Part shown: piece by piece, positions 41,324-48,896 of the stretch
Layout: every line of letters starts with the position of its first letter
Numbering within the stretch: position 1 is the first letter of the stretch
DNA from: Kribbella aluminosa
GTDB lineage: Bacteria > Actinomycetota > Actinomycetes > Propionibacteriales > Kribbellaceae
Direction: 5' to 3'
NCBI RefSeq assembly: GCF_017876295.1
Contig: NZ_JAGINT010000002.1
Coordinates: 2,046,001-2,110,000 of the forward strand
Length of the DNA stretch: 64,000 nucleotides
Notes under the pieces: model-generated
What the model saw: the letters and a program-made list of their open reading frames with translations, nothing else
The model's database searches: none
What the model was told of the DNA's origin: nothing
Translations under genes and position numbers: made by a program

Positions 41324-43015
41324 GTGACGGAAGCTACCAAGCCGAACAGCCCGATCGACCAGCTCGCCGAGCGGCATCTCGAGCAGGACGTCGTCCTCGA
41401 CCCGCTCGGCGCCACCGAGATGGGCATCGCCGGCCACGACCACGAGCTGCCGGACTTCACCCCGGACGGGTTCGCGGCCCGGATCGACCTGACCCGGCGG
41501 TCGCTCGCCGAGGCCCGCGCGATCGAGCCGTCGAGCCCGCGCGAGGAGGTCGCCAAGGATGCGTTCGTGGAGCGGCTCGGGCTGGAGCTGGAGATGTACG
41601 AGGCCGGCGTACCGCAGCATCAGCTGAACGCGATCTCGTCGGTGCCGGCCGCGCTCCGGCAGGTGTTCGACCTGATGCCGACCGGTACCCAGCAGGACTG
41701 GGAGGTGGTCGCGATCCGGCTGAACCAGATCGGTACGACGCTCGACGGGTACCGCGACACGCTCCTCGAGCAGGCCGCGCTCGGCCGGATCTCAGCCGTA
41801 CGGCAGGTGACCGGGCTGGCCGACCGGATCGCCAGCTGGACCGGTGCCGACGGCGACGACTTCTTCGCCGGACTGGCCGCACAGGCCCCCTCTGGTGCGG
41901 TGAAGCCGACCGTGGAGGCCGCGGCCGCGTCGGCGCGGAAGGCGTTCGAGCAGTTCGGCGCCTGGCTGACCGCCGAGCTCGCGCCGCGGGCGCCGGAGCG
42001 GGACGCGTGCGGCCGCGAGGTGTACGAGCTGGCCTCGCGCAACTTCCTCGGCGCGAAGGTCGACCTCGAGGAGACGTACGCGTGGGGCTGGCAGGAGCTG
42101 GCCCGGATCGAGAGCGACATGCAGGACATCGCCGCCGGGCTGAACGGCGGCGAGCGGAACATCGAGGCCACCGCCGCGCTGCTGGACAACGACCCGGCGC
42201 GCAGCATCCAGGGCAAGGAGGCGTTCCGGGACTGGATGCAGCAGCTGTCCGACGCGGCCGTCGCCGAGCTGGGCGGTACGCACTTCGACATCGCCGACGA
42301 GATCCGCACGCTGCAGTGCATGATCGCGCCGACCTCCGACGGCTCGATCTACTACACGCAGCCGAGCGAGGACCTGACCACGCGGCCGGGCCGGATGTGG
42401 TGGGCGGTGCCGAACGGCGTCGAGACGTTCGCCACCTGGCGCGAGGTGACCACGGTGTACCACGAGGGCGTGCCGGGGCATCACCTCCAGGTCGCGCAGA
42501 CCATGCTGCGGACCGACCTGCTGAACCGCTGGCAGCGGATCGCCTGCTGGGTCTCCGGTCACGGCGAGGGCTGGGCGCTGTACGCCGAACGCCTGATGGA
42601 GGAGATCGGCTACCTCGAGGACGCCGGCGCCCGGTTCGGGATGCTGGACGCGCAGGGCTTCCGGGCCGCGCGGGTGATCGTCGACATCGGCATGCACCTG
42701 GAGCTGGAGGTGCCCCGGGACAACCCGTTCGGCTGGCGGCCGGGGGAGCGCTGGAACGCCGCGCTCGGGTTCGAGTTCCTGCGCGCGCACTGCCGGATGG
42801 AGACGGAGTTCCTGCAGGCCGAGCTGAACCGGTACCTCGGCTGGCCGGGGCAGGCGCCGTCGTACAAGGTCGGTGAACGGATCTGGCTGCAGGCGCGGGA
42901 GGAGGCCAAGCAGCGCAAGGGATCCGCGTTCGACCTGCGCGAATTCCACCGGGACGCGCTGAACCTGGGGTCGATCGGCCTGGACCCGCTGCGCCGGGCG
43001 CTGGCGAAGCTGTGA
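41324..43015 (+). CDS. DUF885 family metallopeptidase-like protein
   Basis: 563 residues, normal family length. The DUF885 signature YHEGVPGHHLQVAQ contains a HExxxH-like pair of zinc ligands; GHGEGWALYAERLMEEIGYL supplies the downstream Glu. The N-terminal half is helical. Family members are predicted cytoplasmic or envelope metallopeptidases of unknown substrate. No signal peptide here. The GTG at 41324 is supported by a -10 seven bases upstream; its TGA overlaps the GTG of the Maf fusion gene. Confidence 0.88.
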   Translation: MTEATKPNSPIDQLAERHLEQDVVLDPLGATEMGIAGHDHELPDFTPDGFAARIDLTRRSLAEARAIEPSSPREEVAKDAFVERLGLELEMYEAGVPQHQLNAISSVPAALRQVFDLMPTGTQQDWEVVAIRLNQIGTTLDGYRDTLLEQAALGRISAVRQVTGLADRIASWTGADGDDFFAGLAAQAPSGAVKPTVEAAAASARKAFEQFGAWLTAELAPRAPERDACGREVYELASRNFLGAKVDLEETYAWGWQELARIESDMQDIAAGLNGGERNIEATAALLDNDPARSIQGKEAFRDWMQQLSDAAVAELGGTHFDIADEIRTLQCMIAPTSDGSIYYTQPSEDLTTRPGRMWWAVPNGVETFATWREVTTVYHEGVPGHHLQVAQTMLRTDLLNRWQRIACWVSGHGEGWALYAERLMEEIGYLEDAGARFGMLDAQGFRAARVIVDIGMHLELEVPRDNPFGWRPGERWNAALGFEFLRAHCRMETEFLQAELNRYLGWPGQAPSYKVGERIWLQAREEAKQRKGSAFDLREFHRDALNLGSIGLDPLRRALAKL

Positions 43016-44202
43016 GCATCCGATTCGTGCTGGCGTCGGCGTCGCCGGCCCGGCTGAAGACGCTGCGCAGCGCGGGGATCGAGCCGGAGGTGATCGTCTC
43101 CGGCGTCGACGAGGACGACATCACCGCGGAGAACCCGGGTGAGCTCGCCCGGCTGCTCGCGACCCTGAAGGCCCGCGCGGTGGTCGCGGGCCTGACCGAC
43201 CACGCGACCGTGCTCGGCTGCGACTCGGTGCTGGAGTTCGACGGGGAGCCGTACGGGAAACCCGGGACGCCGGACGTCGCTCGCGAGCGCTGGAAGATGA
43301 TGCGCGGGAAGAGCGGTGTACTGCACACCGGGCACTGTCTGATCGACACTTCCGGCAAGCAGGAACTGCGCGAGCTGTCGTCGACGAAGGTGCAGTTCGC
43401 GGAGGTGACCGACGAGGAGATCGACGCGTACGTCGCCACCGGCGAACCCCTCGTGGTCGCCGGAGCGTTCACCGTCGACGGCCTCGGCGGGCCGTTCGTG
43501 ACCGCGATCGAGGGCGACTACCACAACGTCGTCGGCCTCTCGCTGCCGTTGCTGCGCCGGATGCTGATCCAGGTCGGCATCTCCTGGCCCGCCTTGTGGA
43601 ACTCCCAGAAGCCCTACACGTACGACGAGCCGGTCGCCTCGACGTACGACGAAACCCGCGGCGGCCAGGTCCGGGCCCAGGCCGCCGCGCACGCCGTCGA
43701 CGAGTTGCTGCCGAAGGGCAGCCGGGTACTGGAACTGGCTGTGGGTACCGGCATCGTCGGCGCCGAGCTTGTTGCTCTTGGCAACCTTGTGCACGGGTTC
43801 GACCTGTCGACCGCGATGCTGCAGCGCGCCCGGGTCCGGCTGCCCGGTCATGTCGCGGCCGCCGACGCCGCGCGACTGCCCGTCGCCGACCGTAGGTGCG
43901 ACGCGGTCGTCGCGGTCTGGCTCCTGCACCTCCTCGACGACAGCGAACCGGTGATCGCCGAGGTCGCCCGCGTCCTCCGCACGGACGGCGTCTTCATCAC
44001 CACCACCGAGAAGTCCGACGCCAGCAGGTACGCCGACACCCGCGGCCCGGCGGACACCCGCTCCCAGGACGCCCTCGCCCACCTCACCGCGGCAGCTGCC
44101 CGCCACGGCCTCACACTGGACGGCGCCACCACCTTCCCCGGCCCGGTACGCAACACCGGCGAGGCTCCGGTTTATCCACTCGTCCGGTTCCGGCGCGTTT
44201 GA
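43012..44202 (+). CDS. Maf nucleotide pyrophosphatase fused to SAM-dependent methyltransferase
   Basis: 396 residues in one frame. Residues 1-~200 are a Maf/YhdE nucleoside-triphosphate pyrophosphatase: LASASPARLKTLRSAGIEPE, LGCDSVLEFDGEPYGKPG with the catalytic Asp, and AGAFTVDGLGGPFV. Maf proteins hydrolyse modified or non-canonical NTPs. Residues ~205-396 are a class I SAM methyltransferase: RVLELAVGTGIVGAELVALG (motif I), FDLSTAMLQRAR and DAVVAVWLLHLLDDSEPVI. The same domain pair occurs in human ASMTL. The methyl acceptor is unknown. GTG at 43012 overlaps the DUF885 stop. Confidence 0.9.
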   Translation: MSIRFVLASASPARLKTLRSAGIEPEVIVSGVDEDDITAENPGELARLLATLKARAVVAGLTDHATVLGCDSVLEFDGEPYGKPGTPDVARERWKMMRGKSGVLHTGHCLIDTSGKQELRELSSTKVQFAEVTDEEIDAYVATGEPLVVAGAFTVDGLGGPFVTAIEGDYHNVVGLSLPLLRRMLIQVGISWPALWNSQKPYTYDEPVASTYDETRGGQVRAQAAAHAVDELLPKGSRVLELAVGTGIVGAELVALGNLVHGFDLSTAMLQRARVRLPGHVAAADAARLPVADRRCDAVVAVWLLHLLDDSEPVIAEVARVLRTDGVFITTTEKSDASRYADTRGPADTRSQDALAHLTAAAARHGLTLDGATTFPGPVRNTGEAPVYPLVRFRRV

Positions 44203-44205
44203 TCG

Positions 44206-44302
44206 GCAGCTCGACAGGAGGTGTCGCCGTTTCCGGCACCTTCGGATGCCAGGCTAGGCGTGACCCGCCGGTCTAGTAGAGGTTTACGTACTGTCGAGCT
44301 GC
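44206..44302. repeat. widely spaced 12-bp inverted repeat
   Basis: GCAGCTCGACAG (44206-44217) and CTGTCGAGCTGC (44291-44302) are perfect complements separated by 73 nt. Together they span nearly all of the 104-bp gap between the convergent Maf fusion and carboxylase epsilon genes. It may form a terminator or be a small mobile or integration remnant. The interior has no coding look. Confidence 0.65.
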
Positions 44303-44306
44303 AGGA

Positions 44307-44507
44307 TTATGGGTGCGCCGACGCGCGCCACTGCCCAGGCCCAGGGTGGAACGGCGTACGGGCGTTGCGCCAGTAGGTCGCCCAATTACTGGAGCGGTCG
44401 GTGCCGGGCGCCGGCACGACGCCGCGTGCAGCGACCACCGCGACCAGCGCCGCGAGCTCCTCGACAGTAGGCTCGCCCTTCACCACCCGCAGCACAGCCT
44501 CGCTCAT
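44307..44507 (-). CDS. acyl-CoA carboxylase epsilon subunit
   Basis: A 66-residue protein: VLRVVKGEPTVEELAALVAV, a linker, and SNWATYWRNARTPFHPGPGQ at the C terminus. This is the AccE epsilon subunit found only in actinobacterial acyl-CoA carboxylases, which stabilises the alpha-beta complex. It sits 26 nt downstream of the beta subunit gene on the same strand, as usual for AccD5-AccE5. Confidence 0.92.
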   Translation of the reverse strand: MSEAVLRVVKGEPTVEELAALVAVVAARGVVPAPGTDRSSNWATYWRNARTPFHPGPGQWRASAHP

Positions 44508-44533
44508 CGAGCACTCCTTTCTCGTAAGCGTCG

Positions 44534-46123
44534 TTACAGCGGGATGTTCCCATGCTTCTTCGGCGGCAGGGTGTCGCGTTTGGTGCGGAGCAGGCGCAGG
44601 GCGCGGACGATCTCGGCGCGGGTCTCGCTCGGCTTGATCACCGCGTCGATGTAGCCGCGTTCGGCCGCGATGTACGGGTTCGCCAGGTGGTCCTCGTACT
44701 CGGTGATCAGTTCCTGGCGGCGGGTCTCGGTGTCACCACCGGCGTCGGCGACTGCTGTGAGCTCGCGGCGGTGCAGGATGTTCACAGCACCTTGGGCGCC
44801 CATCACCGCGATCTGCGCGGTCGGCCAGGCGATGTTCATGTCGGCGCCGAGGTGCTTCGAGCCCATCACGTCGTACGCGCCGCCGTAGGCCTTCCGGGTG
44901 ATCACCGTGATCATCGGGACGGTCGCCTCGGCGTACGCGTAGATCAGCTTCGCGCCGCGGCGGATGATGCCGTTCCACTCCTGGTCGGTGCCAGGCAGGA
45001 ACCCGGGGACGTCGACGAAGGTCAGGATCGGCAGGTTGAACGCGTCGCAGGTCCGGACGAACCGCGCGGCCTTCTCGGACGCGTCGATGTCCAGCGTGCC
45101 GGCGAACTGCAGCGGCTGGTTCGCGACCACGCCGGCCGGGCGGCCCTCGACCCGGCCGAAGCCGACGATCAGGTTCGGCGCGAACAGCGTCTGTACCTCG
45201 AGGAAGTCGCCGTCGTCGACCACCGCCTCGATCGCGGTGTGCATGTCGTACGGCTGGTTCGGCGAGTCCGGGACCAGCGTGTCGAGCGCGAGGTCCGTGT
45301 CGGTCGGCTCGAGGTCGGCCGGGGCGTCGTACACCGGGGGATCCTCGAGGTTGTTCTGCGGGAGGTGACCGACGAGCGCCTTCACCCACTCGATCGCGTC
45401 CTCCTCGTCGGAGCCGAGGTAGTGCGCGTTGCCGGACTTGGTGTTGTGCGTCCGGGCGCCGCCGAGCTCCTCCTGGGTGACGTCCTCGCCGGTGACGGTC
45501 TTGATCACGTCCGGGCCGGTGATGAACATGTACGACGACTCGTCGACCATCACGGTGAAGTCCGTGACCGCGGGGGAGTAGACCGCGCCGCCGGCACACG
45601 GGCCCATGATCAGCGAGATCTGCGGGATCACCCCGGACGCGCGGACGTTGCGGCGGAAGATCTCGCCGTACAGGCCGAGGGAGACCACGCCTTCCTGGAT
45701 CCGGGCGCCGCCGGAGTCGTTGATGCCGATCAGCGGGCAGCCGATCTTCATCGCCAGGTCCATCACCTTGACGATCTTCTCGCCGAACACCTCGCCCAGG
45801 CTGCCGCCGAACACGGTGAAGTCCTGCGCGAACACGCACACCTGGCGGCCGTCGATGGTGCCGAACCCGGTCACCACGCCGTCGCCGTACGGGCGGTTCG
45901 ACTCCAGGCCGAAGCTCGTCGACCGGTGCCGCGCGAACTCGTCCAGCTCGGAGAAGGAGCCCTCGTCCAGCAGCAGCTCGATCCGCTCGCGGGCAGTCTT
46001 CTTGCCGCGGGCGTGCTGCTTCTCCACCGCACGCTCCGACCCGGCATGCACGGCCTCGTCGAGCCGGTGCTCGAGGTCCGCGATCTTCCCGGCGGTGGTG
46101 TGGATGTTCACGGTCTCTCCCAT
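44534..46123 (-). CDS. propionyl/acyl-CoA carboxylase beta subunit
   Basis: A 529-residue carboxyltransferase of the AccD5/PccB type. Motifs: ARGKKTARERIELLLDEGSF, MDLAMKIGCPLIGINDSGGA, GPCAGGAVYSPAVTDFTVMV (first oxyanion hole), FVDVPGFLPGTDQEWNGII and RKAYGGAYDVMGSKHLGAD (second oxyanion hole). It converts propionyl-CoA to methylmalonyl-CoA (and possibly acetyl-CoA to malonyl-CoA) using carboxybiotin from an alpha chain such as the one at 2980-4752. A longer frame upstream of ATG 46123 would cover the divergent promoter and is rejected. Confidence 0.94.
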   Translation of the reverse strand: MGETVNIHTTAGKIADLEHRLDEAVHAGSERAVEKQHARGKKTARERIELLLDEGSFSELDEFARHRSTSFGLESNRPYGDGVVTGFGTIDGRQVCVFAQDFTVFGGSLGEVFGEKIVKVMDLAMKIGCPLIGINDSGGARIQEGVVSLGLYGEIFRRNVRASGVIPQISLIMGPCAGGAVYSPAVTDFTVMVDESSYMFITGPDVIKTVTGEDVTQEELGGARTHNTKSGNAHYLGSDEEDAIEWVKALVGHLPQNNLEDPPVYDAPADLEPTDTDLALDTLVPDSPNQPYDMHTAIEAVVDDGDFLEVQTLFAPNLIVGFGRVEGRPAGVVANQPLQFAGTLDIDASEKAARFVRTCDAFNLPILTFVDVPGFLPGTDQEWNGIIRRGAKLIYAYAEATVPMITVITRKAYGGAYDVMGSKHLGADMNIAWPTAQIAVMGAQGAVNILHRRELTAVADAGGDTETRRQELITEYEDHLANPYIAAERGYIDAVIKPSETRAEIVRALRLLRTKRDTLPPKKHGNIPL

Positions 46124-46213
46124 GAACGGGCAGCCTACGCGCCAGTACGCCGTCCCGCCTGTGACCTCCGCCGCAGCCGACGCACTGAACCCGTCCGGGG
46201 ATAGGTTTCCGGC

Positions 46214-47605
46214 GTGGCTGCCGCGGATGTCGACAAACTTGCGCACAGGGTCATCCAGCTCGTCGAGCGGGACACCGTCGACGGGGTGTCGGGACTGCGG
46301 CCGGGGGACCGGCTCGCGCTGGACCCCGCGCACGTGGAACTGCTCGAGCCGCTGGCGCAGAACCTCGACCTGCCGGGGCGGCTGGCGCCGATGATGCGGA
46401 GGTTCACGAAGCGCCAGGACCCGGAACGGCCCGACCGCAGGGACCCGCTCTGGCACGACCCGCGGGAAGGCGCCCGCCGTGGGCTGACCACCCTGGTCGC
46501 GCGGTGCGCGGACGCTCTCGAACCGGATCCGCAACTGCCGCCGCCGGACGACGCCGAGGCCAGGAACCGGCTGGCGACCGCGGTCTCCCGCGCGTACGCC
46601 GCCAACGCGACACCGCGACTTGTCGAGCACCTGTTCCCGAACGGCCGGCCGGACGACCTCGGCCTGTTCACACCGCCGCAGCTCGAAGGCGACGTGGCGG
46701 CGGCCCGGGCGATGGCGATCGCGATCGGTGCCCGGACCGCGACCCGGGAGGAGGACGTGCTGCGAAAACTCGTTGCCGAAGGCCACGGGGGTGCGGCGCA
46801 CGCGGCCGCCGACCTGCTGCTGAAGGAGCGGCCGGACTTCAAGTCGCTGCCGACCGGGGAGCAACCCGGGATCCGCCGGCACCTGGCCCGCGGCATCGAG
46901 GCTGGGTTCGCCGTACGGGACGTCCGCGAGGCCAGGCACCGCGAGCTGACCGAGGAACTGGAGAACCGCCGCGAGGACGTCACCGGCGGCGCCGGAACCA
47001 TCGACACCGCGAGCGCGCTGGCCACCGACGAACTGACCAAGCTGAACGCCTTCCTGCAGGACATCGACTACTGGCAACAGTCAGCCACCACCGAGCCTGG
47101 CCTTGCCGAGGTGCGCGCGATCGTCACCGACCGGCTGGTCACCAGGGTCGAACACCACGCCGGAATCGACACCTCCCTCACCCGCGCCGAGCTGAAGTCA
47201 CCCTCCGCCGTGTCGGCCGCCGCCGCGGACGCGATGGTGGCAACCTCCACCATCCCCCGCGAGAGCCGGCCCGCCGCAGTACAAGCGACCGCGACCATGC
47301 TCACCGAAGGCTTCGACGAGCTCCCCCAGCATCTCGCCATCTGGCAGGCCGAGGCCCGCGACATCCCCCGCGAAGCCGCCTCGTACGGCGCCGCCCTCGG
47401 CGATCGCACCATGGCCGCCGTCCGCACCTTCGAACACCACCCACCCGAGCCCCTCCCCGACCCCTCCACCCGCTTCGCCACCGACCCAGCCCTCTCACGC
47501 CCCGAGGTAGTCCCCGCCACCCCCGCGACGTCCACCGCGACCCCCAGAACCACCCGGCCCACCCCAGCCCAAGCCCGCACCGTGCCCGGTGCTCCGAGCA
47601 GGTAG
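46214..47605 (+). CDS. unrecognised 463-residue protein
   Basis: No family recognised. The sequence is Ala/Arg/Glu-rich and mostly helical, without signal peptide, transmembrane helices or Cys motifs. Segments that could be conserved include GLRPGDRLALDPAHVELLEP, AVSRAYAANATPRLVEHLFP, and LTKLNAFLQDIDYWQQSAT. The last ~50 residues are a Pro/Thr-rich tail. TAGGTT (46202-46207) lies six bases before the GTG, suggesting a leaderless start. It is divergent from the carboxylase beta gene (90 bp between starts) and convergent, with a 6-bp gap, with the SCP2-like gene. Codon use matches genuine genes nearby. Confidence 0.78.
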   Translation: MAAADVDKLAHRVIQLVERDTVDGVSGLRPGDRLALDPAHVELLEPLAQNLDLPGRLAPMMRRFTKRQDPERPDRRDPLWHDPREGARRGLTTLVARCADALEPDPQLPPPDDAEARNRLATAVSRAYAANATPRLVEHLFPNGRPDDLGLFTPPQLEGDVAAARAMAIAIGARTATREEDVLRKLVAEGHGGAAHAAADLLLKERPDFKSLPTGEQPGIRRHLARGIEAGFAVRDVREARHRELTEELENRREDVTGGAGTIDTASALATDELTKLNAFLQDIDYWQQSATTEPGLAEVRAIVTDRLVTRVEHHAGIDTSLTRAELKSPSAVSAAAADAMVATSTIPRESRPAAVQATATMLTEGFDELPQHLAIWQAEARDIPREAASYGAALGDRTMAAVRTFEHHPPEPLPDPSTRFATDPALSRPEVVPATPATSTATPRTTRPTPAQARTVPGAPSR

Positions 47606-47611
47606 GGCGGG

Positions 47612-48088
47612 CTACGTCGGGCCGGTGGTGAAGAGTTTGGGGAGTCGGGCGGCCTGGGCCAGGTCGCCGCGGACTGTGAGGCGTTGTTTGAGGAGGGCGA
47701 GGATCGGGTCCTCGTTGCCGGTGACGACGCGGAGCAGGGTGGTGGGGTCGGTACGGATCGAGATGTCGGGGGGAGTGGGCTGCGGGGAGATCACCGTGCA
47801 GTGGCCGTCGTGGATCCGTAGCCAGTACTCGTCGACGGTACGGCCGGGCCCGCGCGCGCCGGTGATCTGCCAGCCGATCACAGCGTCGAACCCGGCCGCC
47901 CGGGCGGGTCGGAGGTACTCCGGCATCCGGCGAAAGATCTCGCGCAACGCGATCTCTCGTACTCCCCCGATGAGTCGATGCCGGAGCTCCCGCTCCGACG
48001 TCCGGTCGACCAGTCGAGCGAGCTCGCTCGCGTCCAGGGCGGTCACACCCTCGGACTCGAGCCAGCCGGCACTGCCTCGTTCGGTCAT
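47612..48088 (-). CDS. SCP2 sterol-transfer-like protein
   Basis: 158 residues resembling the SCP2/sterol carrier fold used for lipid or acyl binding: IALREIFRRMPEYLRPARAA, GFDAVIGWQITGARG, EYWLRIHDGHCTVISPQPTP and LLRVVTGNEDPILALLKQRL, then VRGDLAQAARLPKLF. It is divergent from a TetR gene across two spaced operators, so it is a probable target. The ligand is unknown. Confidence 0.8.
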   Translation of the reverse strand: MTERGSAGWLESEGVTALDASELARLVDRTSERELRHRLIGGVREIALREIFRRMPEYLRPARAAGFDAVIGWQITGARGPGRTVDEYWLRIHDGHCTVISPQPTPPDISIRTDPTTLLRVVTGNEDPILALLKQRLTVRGDLAQAARLPKLFTTGPT

Positions 48089-48107
48089 CGACCACCCCCG
48101 CGGCAGT

Positions 48108-48146
48108 TCCTACCAGACTGTAGGAATTTGCTACGGTGTTGTAGCT
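48108..48146. promoter_or_regulatory. paired TetR operators CTAC-N6-GTAG
   Basis: TTCCTACCAGACTGTAGGAA (48108-48127, perfect 7-bp arms) and GCTACGGTGTTGTAGC (48131-48146, perfect 5-bp arms) share the core CTAC-N6-GTAG. Their centres are 21 bp apart, two helical turns, placing two dimers on one face of the DNA. They lie between the divergent SCP2-like and TetR genes. Confidence 0.75.
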
Positions 48147-48153
48147 TTGTCAA

Positions 48154-48798
48154 GTGGTCGGGGACGCTGAGAAACGCCGGCGGGCGCCGCACCTCGGGCC
48201 GGAGCGGCGTCGGCCGCTGATCCTGGACGCCGCCCTCGGGGTGTTCGCGGCCAAGGGATACTCCGGTACGACGATGCAGTCCGTCGCCGACGCCGCGGGT
48301 GTCACCAAACCCGTCGTCTACGACTGCTTCGCGAACCGTGACGAGCTCCTGCTGGCGCTGCTCGCCCGCGAGGAGCAGCACCTGGTGATCACGATCGTCG
48401 GCGCCCTGCCCCCGGACCCCGGCGTCGGTACCCCCGAGGAACACGTCCGTGACGGCCTGACCGCGTTCCTCACCGCCGTACAGAAGAACCCGCAGTCCTG
48501 GCGCATCGTGTTCGGAGCGCAGTACGGCGCAGCGCCCGTTGTCGCCGAGCGGGTCCGCGCCGCCCGCGCGTTTCTGGTCGAGAGCCTGCGGCTGACCCTG
48601 ATGAAGTCGCTCCCGGACGTCACCGACCCGGACGCGAACCTCCCGGTGCTGGCCGAGCTGCTCGCGTCGATGACCGAGACCTGCGCCCGGATGCTCGTCA
48701 GCGACGCCACCGACGCCACCGACGCCACCGACCGCACGCCGGCCGAGCTCGCCCGGACGGTTTCCCAGGTGGTCGCGGGTGGTTTCCGAAACGTTTGA
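48154..48798 (+). CDS. TetR family transcriptional regulator
   Basis: 214 residues. HTH: ILDAALGVFAAKGYSGTTMQ and VADAAGVTKPVVYDCFANRD; the C-terminal domain ends with a short DATDATDATDRT run encoded by an imperfect 9-bp repeat at 48707-48733. GTG start at 48154, eight bases after the second operator, so it likely represses its own transcription together with the SCP2-like gene. The style fits TetR regulators of lipid metabolism (inference). Confidence 0.9.
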   Translation: MVGDAEKRRRAPHLGPERRRPLILDAALGVFAAKGYSGTTMQSVADAAGVTKPVVYDCFANRDELLLALLAREEQHLVITIVGALPPDPGVGTPEEHVRDGLTAFLTAVQKNPQSWRIVFGAQYGAAPVVAERVRAARAFLVESLRLTLMKSLPDVTDPDANLPVLAELLASMTETCARMLVSDATDATDATDRTPAELARTVSQVVAGGFRNV

Positions 48799-48882
48799 TT
48801 CACATACTGTGAAGTAACTGAACACACGGTCACGATCGGCTTCCAGTAGGCGGACTCGGCAGCACCGACGGGCGTCCGCCGA

Positions 48883-48888
48883 TAGGGT
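48883..48888 (+). promoter_or_regulatory. -10 element of leaderless ppc gene
   Basis: TAGGGT lies 8 nt before GTG 48897 with no ribosome-binding site between them. A TTCACA-TAC-TGTGAA palindrome lies further upstream at 48799-48813, directly after the TetR stop. Confidence 0.45.
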
Positions 48889-48896
48889 GGGCGAAC

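Noticed and set aside
44534..47077. 847-codon version of the carboxylase beta chain
   Set aside because: The part above 46123 overlaps the divergent 46214 gene and its promoter and does not resemble carboxyltransferases.
48707..48733. Short 9-bp repeat encoding Asp-Ala-Thr units
   Set aside because: Only three to four imperfect units inside the TetR coding region; a simple low-complexity run, not a CRISPR or regulatory repeat.
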